A stretch of 64,000 bases of DNA from the NCBI GenBank assembly GCA_964563545.1, contig CAZLXB010000009.1, positions 1 to 64,000 of the forward strand. Reading direction: 5' to 3'. A program made the position numbers and the translations under genes. The notes beneath the pieces were generated by a model. The model had not been told where the DNA came from. It searched no databases and worked only from the letters and a program-made list of their open reading frames with translations. The stretch's first letter is position 1. Each line of letters starts with the position of its first letter. Shown here piece by piece: positions 25,844 through 34,260 of the stretch. The stretch is from Casp-actino8 sp964563545 (GTDB lineage Bacteria > Actinomycetota > Acidimicrobiia > Acidimicrobiales > Ilumatobacteraceae).

Positions 25844-26904
25844 CGCGTGGCCCCCTGACGACTCCGAAGAACGACGATGAAGAATGGCGCACCGATGAAT
25901 GCCGTGACCACACCGATCGGTGTCTCGGCCGGATCCGAGAGGACCCGACCGGGCACATCGGCCAGGATCAGGAACGCCGCACCGAGCAGAACCGAGAGCG
26001 GCAACAGTCGCCGATAACTCGCACCAGCGAGGAATCGGATGAGATGCGGGACCATGATTCCGACGAACCCGATGAGACCGCTCACGCTCACGACGGCTGA
26101 CGTACCGAGGGTCGCGGCGACCACCACCGTGAGGCGGATGCGGTCGACCGGCGCACCGAGAGACTGCGCCTCGTCCTCCCCGATGCGCAAGACATCGAGC
26201 AAACGCCGGTGCGCAAGGAGTACTCCCCCGCTGACGATCACGTACGGCGCGACCAAACGGACGTCGTCCCATGTGGCGGTGGAGAGTCGGCCGAGGATCC
26301 ATGAATACACCTGACGAACGACTTCGGAGTTCTTCTGCAACATGAACGTCTGGATCGCGGTGGCGAGCGATGTGACGGCGACCCCGGCCAGGACGAGCGT
26401 CGCCGAGGCCCGCGAGGCACCGAAGGCGGCGCCGACCAGATAGGTGAGCAACACCGCGACGAGGCCGCCGACGAACGCCGCGAGCGGTAACGGGTCGACC
26501 GGCCACGACTGCGTGGACGTCCGGTTCACCACGATCACCACCGTGGCGCCGAGACCAGCACCGGCCGCCACTCCGAGCAGATACGGATCGACGAGCGGAT
26601 TACGAAAGACACCCTGGAAACTCGCCCCGGCCAAGGACAACATGGCGCCGACGATGCCGGCCAGCACCACTCGTGGCATCCGGATCTGCCAGAGCACCGT
26701 GCTCTGGAGTTTCGATGCGCCGCTGTCGACATGCACGAACGGCAGACGATCGAGGAGTTCGAGCGGCACTCGCCACCAGGCCGGGCCGGCCGGTCCGATC
26801 ATGGCCCCGAAGAGGAACGCCAGTGCAAGAAGCAATGTGGCGACCACCAACCACCACGAACGACGGTTCGCGGAGGACATCGGCGCGGGCGCGAGGGCGG
26901 TCAT
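25840..26904 (-). CDS. btuC: Vitamin B12 ABC transporter permease (FecCD family)
   Basis: A 354-residue membrane protein with the ten-helix FecCD/BtuC pattern. Typical segments are LWQIRMPRVVLAGIVGAMLSLAGASFQGVFRNPLADP-like (here RNPLVDPYLLG), MVPHLIRFL, and the C-terminal PAETPIGVVTAFIGAPFF. It is the pore for corrinoid entry, partnered by BtuF and BtuD. ATG 26904 lies 7 nt after the btuF stop; a longer TTG reading overlapping btuF is less likely. Confidence 0.9.
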   Translation of the reverse strand: MTALAPAPMSSANRRSWWLVVATLLLALAFLFGAMIGPAGPAWWRVPLELLDRLPFVHVDSGASKLQSTVLWQIRMPRVVLAGIVGAMLSLAGASFQGVFRNPLVDPYLLGVAAGAGLGATVVIVVNRTSTQSWPVDPLPLAAFVGGLVAVLLTYLVGAAFGASRASATLVLAGVAVTSLATAIQTFMLQKNSEVVRQVYSWILGRLSTATWDDVRLVAPYVIVSGGVLLAHRRLLDVLRIGEDEAQSLGAPVDRIRLTVVVAATLGTSAVVSVSGLIGFVGIMVPHLIRFLAGASYRRLLPLSVLLGAAFLILADVPGRVLSDPAETPIGVVTAFIGAPFFIVVLRSRQGATR

Positions 26905-26911
26905 GATTCGA

Positions 26912-27826
26912 TCAACCAACGACTCCGGCAATCGCTTCTGCGATGGCCCGTAGGTAGTCGACGACTCGTGGACCCCAACGCGAGGCGATGTCGTCGTCCA
27001 TCTCGATCACGTTCCCGTTCGAGACGGCCGCGAGACCCTCCCAGCCCGGTCGTCCGGCGACGGTGGTCGCGTCGACTCCGCAACACTTGGTGTCGGCCAG
27101 GAAGATCAGATCGGGGTCCTGCGTCACGATGAACTCGGCCGAGAGCTGCGGATAATCGGTGTCACCTTCGGTCGCGTCGGCGATGTTGCGAAGGCCGAGC
27201 ATCGAGTACAGCGAGCCGATGAACGTGTTCGACGTGACCGAGAAATACGTGTCGTCGAGTTCGTGGTAGTAGGTCAACGGTTCGGCGAGTTCGGGAGCAC
27301 CGGCGACGATCCCGTCGATCGCTGAACTCATGTCGGCGACCAGGGCCGCCGCTTCATCGACTCTTCCGACACGCGCACCGAGTTCGTCGATCTGCTCGTA
27401 GACCTCGTCGATCGTGCTCGGGGCGAGGCCGATCCAGGTGTCGATGCCGATGGCCGCCAATTGTCCGCTGATTCCCGACGAGTCGTCGGAAATGACGACG
27501 AGGTCGGGTTCGTATTCGGAGATCGCTTCCACATTGGGTTCGAAGGCCGACAGATCGGTCAGAACCGCTTCGGTCTCGGCCGGGAAGGTCGACAACGAGT
27601 CGACCGCCACGACCTGAGCACCGGCGCCGATGGCGAAGAGCATCTCGGTGTGACTCGGCGAGAGAGACACGATCCGCTGGGGCGCGTCGACCGGAGTTCC
27701 GGACTCGACGACCGTCGAATCGCTCTTGGCCGAAGTGTCGGACGAACCGGAGTCGCCGCCACCACACGCACCGACGAGCAGGGCAGCAGCGAGCAACCCC
27801 ACCCAACGCCGATGAACCTTTTTCAT
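26912..27826 (-). CDS. btuF: Vitamin B12 ABC transporter substrate-binding lipoprotein
   Basis: A 304-residue periplasmic-binding lipoprotein of the BtuF/FhuD class. The signal peptide starts MKKVHRRW and ends in lipobox LLVGAC. A Ser/Gly-rich linker leads to RIVSLSPSHTEMLFAIGAGAQVVAVD, then YEPDLVVISD and DPDLIFLADTKCCG. ATG 27826 follows an AGGAGG ribosome binding site with a 5-nt gap; that site lies inside a hairpin of the cobalamin riboswitch expression platform. First gene of btuF-btuC-btuD. Confidence 0.92.
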   Translation of the reverse strand: MKKVHRRWVGLLAAALLVGACGGGDSGSSDTSAKSDSTVVESGTPVDAPQRIVSLSPSHTEMLFAIGAGAQVVAVDSLSTFPAETEAVLTDLSAFEPNVEAISEYEPDLVVISDDSSGISGQLAAIGIDTWIGLAPSTIDEVYEQIDELGARVGRVDEAAALVADMSSAIDGIVAGAPELAEPLTYYHELDDTYFSVTSNTFIGSLYSMLGLRNIADATEGDTDYPQLSAEFIVTQDPDLIFLADTKCCGVDATTVAGRPGWEGLAAVSNGNVIEMDDDIASRWGPRVVDYLRAIAEAIAGVVG

Positions 27827-27830
27827 AAGA

Positions 27831-27857
27831 GCCTCCTCATTGCCTAGAGGAGGCAAG
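27831..27857 (-). promoter_or_regulatory. RBS-sequestering hairpin and competing strand of the cobalamin riboswitch
   Basis: On the minus strand GCCTCCTC (27854-27847) is a perfect 8-bp complement of GAGGAGGC (27838-27831), which contains the btuF ribosome binding site; the loop is 8 nt. The overlapping segment CTTGCCTC (27857-27850) is a perfect 8-bp complement of GAGGCAAG at 27894-27887. The two helices share bases 27850-27854 and cannot coexist, which gives an off state (RBS masked) and an on state. Confidence 0.8.
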
Positions 27858-27859
27858 AG

Positions 27860-28055
27860 GAGTGCGAGGTTCGCTCGCGATCCACCCTTGCCTCGAGGGT
27901 TCGGTATCGCATTCAGGCCAGGCGACCGGACTCGCTGCTCGTGGCGAACCACGTGCAGACCACCGTTGCGGGACAGTGCCGGGATCTCACCGGACTTCGC
28001 TGGGTCGGAATGTGTCGGCTATTGCCGACCCACGGAAACTAACACTTCCGTCGAG
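27860..28055 (-). ncRNA. Cobalamin riboswitch
   Basis: Adenosylcobalamin-type aptamer on the minus strand upstream of btuF. Recognisable elements in order: a P2-like hairpin around 28049-28034, GTCCGGTGAGATCCCGGCAC near 27995-27976, the conserved CCCGCAAC at 27972-27965, and the B12-box-like region GCGAGTCCGGTCGCC near 27935-27921. The expression platform with two alternative 8-bp helices follows. Binding of cobalamin would be expected to mask the btuF ribosome binding site. The outer limits are approximate. The divergent cobO promoter lies at its far end. Confidence 0.9.
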
Positions 28056-28090
28056 GGGCCGAGGACTTCCCCTCCGTGAGCAGGTGGTCG

Positions 28091-28096
28091 TAGCCT
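28091..28096 (+). promoter_or_regulatory. -10-like hexamer of cobO
   Basis: TAGCCT, 7 nt before GTG 28104; leaderless start, so the cob operon appears not to carry its own riboswitch. Confidence 0.5.
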
Positions 28097-28103
28097 CGCC
28101 GCC

Positions 28104-28673
28104 GTGACCGAACACGACGCGCCAACGGAGGATCCGCGTCCGACCGGACTCCGCAGTGCCGAATCGCTCGTGGTGGTTCTCACCGGAAACGGCAAAGGCA
28201 AGAGTTCCTCGGCCTTCGGCATGGTGATGCGGGCGATCGCTCGCGACTGGAAGGTCGCGGTGGTGCAGTTCATCAAGTCGGGCGACTGGGCGGTCGGCGA
28301 ACAGCAGATCTGCGAACGCCTCGGAGTGACGTGGCTCGCGCTCGGCGCCGGATTCACCTGGGATTCGAACGATCTCGAACACGACAAGGTGATCGCCCGC
28401 GATGCCTGGAAGACGGCCACCGACCTCATCGCTTCCGGAGACTTCGATCTCGTCGTTCTCGACGAGATCACCTACCTGCCCACATGGAACTGGATCGACA
28501 CGTCGTCGGTGGTGGAGACGATCGCGAACCGCCCCTCGCACGTGAGTGTCATCTGCACGGGGCGCGATGCTCCCCCACAACTGATCGACATCGCCGACAC
28601 CGTCACCTCGATGACGAACGTGAAGCACGCTTACGACTCCGGGATCGCCGCCAAGCGCGGCATCGACTACTGA
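28104..28673 (+). CDS. cobO: Cob(I)alamin adenosyltransferase
   Basis: Transfers the adenosyl group from ATP to the corrinoid cobalt (BtuR/CobO type). The 189 residues contain the P-loop LTGNGKGKSSSAFG near residue 27, VVQFIKSGDWAVGE, and LVVLDEITYLPTW as the Walker B-like strand, followed by VICTGRDAPPQLIDIAD. It should act on imported cobinamide or cobalamin. GTG 28104 is divergent from the btuF riboswitch. First gene of cobO-cobU-cobT-cobS, which are all overlapped by 1-4 nt. Confidence 0.95.
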   Translation: MTEHDAPTEDPRPTGLRSAESLVVVLTGNGKGKSSSAFGMVMRAIARDWKVAVVQFIKSGDWAVGEQQICERLGVTWLALGAGFTWDSNDLEHDKVIARDAWKTATDLIASGDFDLVVLDEITYLPTWNWIDTSSVVETIANRPSHVSVICTGRDAPPQLIDIADTVTSMTNVKHAYDSGIAAKRGIDY

Positions 28674-29200
28674 TGCTGACCGTTCTCACCGGGGGTGCCC
28701 GCAGCGGTAAGAGCTCTCTCGCCGTCGAGTGGGGTACTCGTCATCCTGGTCCGGTGATTTTCGTGGCGACCGCGCCGCTTCTCGACGACGACATGCGCGA
28801 TCGCGCCGCGCGGCACCGAATCGAGCGGCCGGACTGGCCGACCATCGAGGAGCCGCACGATCTCGAACCGATCCTCGCCGAAGCACCCGAAGGTTCTCTC
28901 GCGATCGTCGACTGCATCACCTTGTGGGTCTCGAACCTGATGTGGCGCGGCGATGACGACACCGCGATCATCGCTCGTGCCGTCGACCTGGCCCGAGTGG
29001 CAGGCAGTTCGTCGGCTCGAATCGTCGCCGTGACCAACGAAGTCGGATCGGGCGTGCACCCCGAAACCGAACTCGGACGGCGCTATCGCGATCTCCTCGG
29101 AAAGGTCAACCAGATCCTCGTGGGGGCGAGTGAGCGTTCGTTCCTCCTCGTGGCCGGACGCGCCATCGCGCTCCAACCGATCGCGGACGTCGCGCCATGA
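28673..29200 (+). CDS. cobU: Adenosylcobinamide kinase / guanylyltransferase
   Basis: Phosphorylates adenosylcobinamide and then activates it with GTP to GDP-cobinamide. The 175 residues show the P-loop LTGGARSGKSSLA at the N-terminus, RIERPDWPTIEEPHDL, IVDCITLWVSNLMW, and VTNEVGSGVHPETELGRRYRD, all typical of CobU/CobP. ATG 28673 overlaps the cobO stop by 1 nt (TGATG). The next gene overlaps by 4 nt. Confidence 0.95.
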   Translation: MLTVLTGGARSGKSSLAVEWGTRHPGPVIFVATAPLLDDDMRDRAARHRIERPDWPTIEEPHDLEPILAEAPEGSLAIVDCITLWVSNLMWRGDDDTAIIARAVDLARVAGSSSARIVAVTNEVGSGVHPETELGRRYRDLLGKVNQILVGASERSFLLVAGRAIALQPIADVAP

Positions 29201-30204
29201 CCCGCTCGTGGCTCGAAGCCCAACTCGCGAACCTCATCGAGGCGGACGAAGAATCTCGCACTGCCGTGCGCGAAAGAGTCGCCGACATCCTCCGCCCACT
29301 CGATGCCACCAAGTCGCTCGACGACGTCGCGATCTGGATGTCGGGCTGGCAAAGGATTCCGCGCCCGGTGGTCGAGCGACCGGTCGCCCTCGTATTCGCG
29401 GCCAATCACGGTGTCGCCCGGGCGGGTGTGAGCAAGTATCCGATCGAGGTGACGTCCTCGATGGTCGCCGCGTTCCGATCGGGATCGTCGACCATCAATG
29501 CGTGGGCCAAGGTCGCCGGGGCGACGGTCGACGTGATCGACGTCGGTGTGGACGAGCCGAGCGGTGACATACGCGTGGTCACGGCCGTACCGAGTGAACG
29601 CTTCGACCAGGTGGTGACAACCGCTCGCCACGCCGTCGAAACGCTCGACGCCGATCTGTTGGTGATCGGCGAGATGGGTATCGGCAACACGACGGCGGCG
29701 GCCGCGGTCTGTCATGCGTTGCTCGGTGAGTCGGCCGAACTCTGGGTCGGCCGCGGCACCGGCGTGGACGACTCGACACTCTCCGTCAAGACCGTTGCCG
29801 TGCGCGAGGCGGTGGCGCGTCTGCGGCGCGAGCATCCGGCCGCTTCACCCCTCGACGTTCTGGCCGAGGTCGGTGGACTCGAACTCGTCGCCATGGCCAC
29901 CGCCATCGTCGCCGCTCGCCAACGATCGTTGCCGGTCCTTCTCGACGGTTACGTCGTGACGGCCTCGGCTCTGGCGGTCGCGAAGTGTGCCGAGTCGGCA
30001 CTCGCCCACTGTTGGGTCGGGCATCGCTCGGCCGAACCGGGCCATACGCGTGTTCTCGAGCACCTCGACGCCCGACCTCTCGTCGACCTCGGACTCCGAC
30101 TGGGTGAGGCGAGTGGCGCCATGGCGGCCGTTCCCCTCGTGCGCATGGCGTGTGCCGGCGTGAGCGACGTACCGACGTTCGCCGAATGGTTCGGTGCCCG
30201 ATGA
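29197..30204 (+). CDS. cobT: Nicotinate-nucleotide-dimethylbenzimidazole phosphoribosyltransferase
   Basis: Activates the lower ligand base (for example 5,6-dimethylbenzimidazole) to alpha-ribazole phosphate with nicotinate mononucleotide as donor. The 335 residues show LVFAANHGVARAGVSKYP near residue 67, GEMGIGNTTAAAAVCHALLG, VGRGTGVDD, and the C-terminal LRLGEASGAMAAVPLVRMA with the catalytic glutamate. ATG 29197 overlaps cobU by 4 nt. Which base is used cannot be told; no bluB is in the window. Confidence 0.95.
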   Translation: MTRSWLEAQLANLIEADEESRTAVRERVADILRPLDATKSLDDVAIWMSGWQRIPRPVVERPVALVFAANHGVARAGVSKYPIEVTSSMVAAFRSGSSTINAWAKVAGATVDVIDVGVDEPSGDIRVVTAVPSERFDQVVTTARHAVETLDADLLVIGEMGIGNTTAAAAVCHALLGESAELWVGRGTGVDDSTLSVKTVAVREAVARLRREHPAASPLDVLAEVGGLELVAMATAIVAARQRSLPVLLDGYVVTASALAVAKCAESALAHCWVGHRSAEPGHTRVLEHLDARPLVDLGLRLGEASGAMAAVPLVRMACAGVSDVPTFAEWFGAR

Positions 30205-30956
30205 CCGGCCTGATCGGCGCGATCGTGTTCCTCACGCGTCTCCCGATTCGTACGCGTCGGAACCTCGAGACCGCGCGGAGCGTGCCGTGGTTCCCCTTCG
30301 TGGGAGCACTGATCGGCGCGACAGTCGGTGGAACCGCCGCCGTGCTCCAACCGTGGGCATCACCCGCGGTCGCGGCCGGGGTCGCGGTGGCGGTCGGCCT
30401 CCTCGTCACGGGCTGTTTCCACGAAGACGGCCTCGGCGACGTCGCCGACGCTTATGTGGGTGGCTGGACCCACGACGACCGACTGCGCATCCTGAAGGAT
30501 TCGCGTCATGGGACCTACGGCGTCGCCGCCATCGTTACATCGATCGCGGTGCGCGCCTTCGCCCTCGCTTCTTTGGTCGAAAGCGGTCCGAAGGTCGCCC
30601 TCGCCGCCGCGGTGAGTGCGCACACGATGGCCCGGGTCGGTGCGCTCGGCGTGATGATCATCGGCCGTCCGGCCGTGGGAGAAGGTCTCGGCGCCGATTA
30701 CGTCGCCACGATGCGCCGCGGGACGGTGGTCATCGGCATCTCCGTGGGCCTGGCCATCAGCGCACTGGCGATCGGCTGGTGGAGTCTGCCCGCCCTCGGC
30801 GGAACGGTCGTCCTCGCCTCGATCATGAATCTCTGGACCAACCACAAGATCGGTGGATTCTCCGGCGATCTCCTGGGCGCCACCGAACAAGTCGCCGAGA
30901 TCGCACTGTTGGTGCTCATCTCGATCCTGAGTCGACACCACTCTCTTTGGTGGTGA
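30201..30956 (+). CDS. cobS: Adenosylcobinamide-GDP ribazoletransferase (cobalamin synthase)
   Basis: Integral membrane enzyme that joins GDP-cobinamide and alpha-ribazole (phosphate) to give cobalamin (phosphate). The 251 residues hold the active-site motif CFHEDGLGDVADAYVGGW near residue 73, then LKDSRHGTYGVAA, and the C-terminal KIGGFSGDLLGATEQVAE; several hydrophobic segments lie between. ATG 30201 overlaps cobT by 4 nt. It completes the nucleotide-loop assembly set; cbiB and earlier pathway genes are absent from the window. Confidence 0.95.
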   Translation: MTGLIGAIVFLTRLPIRTRRNLETARSVPWFPFVGALIGATVGGTAAVLQPWASPAVAAGVAVAVGLLVTGCFHEDGLGDVADAYVGGWTHDDRLRILKDSRHGTYGVAAIVTSIAVRAFALASLVESGPKVALAAAVSAHTMARVGALGVMIIGRPAVGEGLGADYVATMRRGTVVIGISVGLAISALAIGWWSLPALGGTVVLASIMNLWTNHKIGGFSGDLLGATEQVAEIALLVLISILSRHHSLWW

Positions 30957-30996
30957 GTCGACCGGCGGACGACGCGACGACGGTTGATCGTTGCGA

Positions 30997-32220
30997 TCAG
31001 GAGCCGGCGACGAGAGCGGCGATCCGGCGAATGCCCTCTTCGAGATCGGCGTCACCGAGCGCGAACGAGAATCGCGCGTAACCGGGCGAACCGAACGCCT
31101 CCCCGGGCACGAAGGCGACCTTGGCCTCCGACAGCACGATGTCGGCGAGGTCCATGGACGTCGCGGCAACTTTGCCGTTGAAGGTTCGGCCGAGCAGTCC
31201 GGTGACGTTCGGGTAGCAATAGAAGGCCCCTTGCGGTTCGATGCACGTGACCCCGGGGATCGCGCTCAGCATCGCGTGCATCGTGCGACCGCGTCGCTCG
31301 AAAGCCTCGCGCATCATCGCCACCGCCGAGAGATCGCCCGACACGGCGGCGAGGGCGGCGACCTGGGCGACGTTGCTCACGTTCGACGTCGCGTGACTCT
31401 GGAAGTTGATCGACGCCTTCATCACATCGGAAGGTCCGATCATCCAGCCCACGCGCCAGCCGGTCATCGCGTAGGTCTTGGCCACTCCGTTGACGATCAC
31501 GCATTGATCGGCGAGGTCGGGCACGAGGGTCGGCATGCTCGTGAACCGGTGCGGGCCGTAGGTGAGGTGCTCGTAGATCTCGTCGGTCACGACCCAGATG
31601 CCCTTGCGCACGGCCCATTCGCCGATCGCCTTCACTTCTTCGGGCGGATACACGGCTCCCGATGGGTTGTCGGGTGACACGAACAGGAGAACCTTGGTTC
31701 GTGGTGTGAGTGCTTTCTCGAGTTGATCGATCGTCACCCGAAAGCCGGTCTCCTCCGTCGTGTCGATCACGACCGGAACCCCACCGGCAAGGGTGATCGC
31801 CTCGGGATAGGTGGTCCAGTAGGGCGCGGGCACGATGACTTCGTCACCCGGGTCGCAGAGCGCGGCGAATGCCGTGAACACCGCATGCTTTCCACCGTTG
31901 GTGACGAGGACTTGGTTGGCCGTGGTCTGGAAACCGCTGTCGCGGAGCGTCTTGACCGCGATGGCCTCGCGCAGTTCGGGCAGTCCGGCCGCCGGTGTGT
32001 AGCGGTGGAACTTCGGATCACGACACGCACGCACCGCGGCTTCGACGATGTGCTCCGGGGTCGGGAAATCCGGCTCGCCGGCGCCGAAACCGATCACGTT
32101 CTCCCCGGCCGCCTTCAGCGCCTTGGCCTTGGCGTCGACCGCGAGTGTGGCGGATTCCGCAATGGCCGCCAGTCGAGAAGATGTGCGATTCCGTTGGGGG
32201 GACGAACTCATGCCTGCCAT
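30997..32220 (-). CDS. aspC: Aspartate/aromatic aminotransferase, class I
   Basis: A 407-residue PLP-dependent fold-type I aminotransferase of subgroup I-gamma. Visible motifs: IGFGAGEPDFPTPEHIVEAA near the N-terminus, VTNGGKHAVFTAF, the PLP lysine in VNGVAKTYAMTGWRVGWMIG, and the C-terminal YARFSFALGD with the carboxylate-binding arginine. Aspartate:2-oxoglutarate transamination is the best call; prephenate or other acceptors are possible in this subgroup. ATG 32220 is used, but ATG 32211 is also possible. It is divergent from serC with only 9 nt between starts and convergent with cobS. Confidence 0.88.
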   Translation of the reverse strand: MAGMSSSPQRNRTSSRLAAIAESATLAVDAKAKALKAAGENVIGFGAGEPDFPTPEHIVEAAVRACRDPKFHRYTPAAGLPELREAIAVKTLRDSGFQTTANQVLVTNGGKHAVFTAFAALCDPGDEVIVPAPYWTTYPEAITLAGGVPVVIDTTEETGFRVTIDQLEKALTPRTKVLLFVSPDNPSGAVYPPEEVKAIGEWAVRKGIWVVTDEIYEHLTYGPHRFTSMPTLVPDLADQCVIVNGVAKTYAMTGWRVGWMIGPSDVMKASINFQSHATSNVSNVAQVAALAAVSGDLSAVAMMREAFERRGRTMHAMLSAIPGVTCIEPQGAFYCYPNVTGLLGRTFNGKVAATSMDLADIVLSEAKVAFVPGEAFGSPGYARFSFALGDADLEEGIRRIAALVAGS

Positions 32221-32229
32221 GCTTACACA

Positions 32230-33360
32230 GTGAGCACAACCGACCCCCGTTCTGTTCGGATTCCGGACGATCTACTCCCCCGCGACGGACGTTTCGGTTG
32301 TGGCCCCTCCAAGGTCCGACCCGAGCAGGTCGACGCGCTTTCGGCGGCCGGACGCGCACTTCTCGGGACCTCACATCGTCAAGCCCCGGTGAAGAACCTC
32401 GTGGGCCGTGTGCGTACCGGACTCACGCAGTTGTTCGGTCTACCCGACGGCTGGGAGATCGTGCTCGGCAACGGTGGATCGACGGTCTTCTGGGACGTCG
32501 CCACGTTCGGGCTCATCGACTCCAAGAGTCAGCATCTCGTGTTCGGCGAGTTCTCGTCGAAGTTCGCCGAGGCCGCCAAGTCGGCCCCGCATCTCGCCGA
32601 TCCCGTCGTCATCGACAGCGCGCCCGGCACCCACCCGCTCGCCGTCGCCGATCCGTCGGTCGACGTGCACGCCTTCACCCACAACGAGACCTCGACCGGC
32701 GTGATGATGGATCTCGCTCGACCGGCGGGTAGCGAAGCCTTGGTCGTGGTCGACGCCACCTCGGCCGCCGGCGGACTCCTATGGAATCCGAGCGACGTCG
32801 ATGTCTACTACTTCGCCCCGCAGAAGTGCTTCGCATCCGACGGCGGACTCTGGATCGCCGCGTGCTCACCGGCAGCCCTCGATCGAATCAGAACCATCGG
32901 CGCGAGCGAGCGTTGGGTGCCGGCGTCGCTCGATCTGAAGATCGCCCTCGACAACAGCGTCGCCAATCAGACCTACAACACACCGGCTCTGGCCACCCTC
33001 GTGATGCTCGCCGAACAGATCGATTGGATGAATTCGATCGGCGGCCTCACCGCATGCAACGAGCGTTCGCGCCGGTCGTCGTCGACTCTCTACTCGTGGG
33101 CCGAAGCCCGTGAATGGGCGACCCCATTCGTGGCCGACCCCGCCCATCGTTCGCACGTCGTGGGCACAATCGATGTCACCGGCGTCGACGCCAACGATGT
33201 GTGTGCCGCTCTCCGTGCCAATGGTGTCGTCGACACCGACAGCTACCGCAAACTTGGTCGCAATCAGCTCCGCGTCGGCATGTTTCCGGCCATCGACCCC
33301 GATGACGTCGCCGCCCTCACGGCCTGCATCGATCACGTGGTCGAACGACTCGCATCCTGA
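32230..33360 (+). CDS. serC: Phosphoserine aminotransferase (actinobacterial type)
   Basis: Converts 3-phosphohydroxypyruvate and glutamate to phosphoserine in serine synthesis. The 376-residue PLP enzyme shows RFGCGPSKVRPEQVDAL at the N-terminus, GNGGSTVFWDVATFGL, VVDATSAAGGL, and the PLP-lysine region YYFAPQKCFASDGGLW, as in mycobacterial-type SerC. GTG 32230 begins the protein 9 nt from the divergent aspC start; the frame stays open upstream into sequence antisense to aspC. The downstream gene overlaps by 1 nt. Confidence 0.92.
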   Translation: MSTTDPRSVRIPDDLLPRDGRFGCGPSKVRPEQVDALSAAGRALLGTSHRQAPVKNLVGRVRTGLTQLFGLPDGWEIVLGNGGSTVFWDVATFGLIDSKSQHLVFGEFSSKFAEAAKSAPHLADPVVIDSAPGTHPLAVADPSVDVHAFTHNETSTGVMMDLARPAGSEALVVVDATSAAGGLLWNPSDVDVYYFAPQKCFASDGGLWIAACSPAALDRIRTIGASERWVPASLDLKIALDNSVANQTYNTPALATLVMLAEQIDWMNSIGGLTACNERSRRSSSTLYSWAEAREWATPFVADPAHRSHVVGTIDVTGVDANDVCAALRANGVVDTDSYRKLGRNQLRVGMFPAIDPDDVAALTACIDHVVERLAS

Positions 33361-34238
33361 TGGAAGTCGCCGACGTCCTCACCTGGTACGGGCTGTCCGA
33401 GCCCCTGCGTCGACCGGTGCTCGTGGTGGCCCTGAGCGGATACTTCGACGTCGCCCAGACCGCGACCAACGCCCTCGAATATCTGATCGCCCAAACCGAG
33501 TACGAGGACGTCGCCCTCATCGATTCGGATCCCTTCTTCGACTTCACCCGCTTGCGACCCGAGGCACGCCTCGATGAGGACGGTGAGCGTTACATCGAGT
33601 GGCCCGACAACTCGATCGTCGCCCTGCGTTTTCCCGACGCCGCACGCGATGTCGTGGTGATGTCGGGAGTCGAACCCCATGTGCGTTGGCGCACCTTCGT
33701 TCGCTGCCTTCTTGCCACCTACACCCGACTCGGATGCGAGGCCATCGTCACCGTGGGTGCGGCGGTCGACAACATTCCGCACACGCGGGTACCACCGGTC
33801 GTGGGCAGCACGGTCGACCCACGGCTCGCGCGCTCTCTCGGCCTCGCCCGACCGAGTTATCAGGGAATCACCGGTGTGGCCGGCGTTCTGCAGGAACAGT
33901 TCGAGCGCGAGGAACTCCCGGCGATCTCGCTCCGAGTCGGGGTGCCGTACTACCTCGGCAACACCGAACACCCGCAGTCGTCGGCCGCACTTCTGCGCCA
34001 CCTCGAACACGTTCTCGGTGTGCCGACCCAACACGCTGGCCTGCGCGAGGAGATCGACCGCGCCCGCGCTCTGCACGATCATCTCGTGGAGGCCGATCAG
34101 AAGGCACGTGCCCACGTGCGCATGCTCGAGGTCGATTTCGATCGGCGAGCCGAGGCCGCGCTCCCCTCGGGCGACGACCTAGCCGCCGAATTCCAGAAAT
34201 TCCTCGACGACCGACGCGACGAGAATCCGCCCGACTGA
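33360..34238 (+). CDS. PAC2-family protein
   Basis: A 292-residue protein of the PAC2 (proteasome assembly chaperone 2-like) family, common in actinobacteria. N-terminal VLVVALSGYFDVAQTATNALEYL is the characteristic first strand-helix; LIDSDPFFDF and VVMSGVEPHVRWRTF follow. The C-terminal 70 residues are charged and helical. Family members have been linked to the proteasome by homology, but bacterial function is unproven. ATG 33360 overlaps the serC stop by 1 nt. Convergent with the M20 peptidase gene. Confidence 0.85.
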   Translation: MEVADVLTWYGLSEPLRRPVLVVALSGYFDVAQTATNALEYLIAQTEYEDVALIDSDPFFDFTRLRPEARLDEDGERYIEWPDNSIVALRFPDAARDVVVMSGVEPHVRWRTFVRCLLATYTRLGCEAIVTVGAAVDNIPHTRVPPVVGSTVDPRLARSLGLARPSYQGITGVAGVLQEQFEREELPAISLRVGVPYYLGNTEHPQSSAALLRHLEHVLGVPTQHAGLREEIDRARALHDHLVEADQKARAHVRMLEVDFDRRAEAALPSGDDLAAEFQKFLDDRRDENPPD

Positions 34239-34243
34239 CCTTC

Positions 34244-34258
34244 GTTCGACGGTCGAAC
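34244..34258. terminator. Possible bidirectional hairpin between convergent genes
   Basis: GTTCGAC and GTCGAAC form a 7-bp inverted repeat almost without spacer between the stops of the PAC2 and M20 genes. No T tract follows, so this is a weak candidate only. Confidence 0.25.
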
Positions 34259-34260
34259 CG

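Noticed and set aside
25058..27826. The FecCD-type transporter as an iron-siderophore importer
   Set aside because: The cobalamin riboswitch in its leader and the adjacent cob genes favour corrinoid uptake.
30985..30999. TGATCG-TTG-CGATCA hairpin between convergent cobS and aspC as a terminator
   Set aside because: The stem runs into the aspC stop codon and has no T run; 6-bp hairpins are frequent at this GC content.
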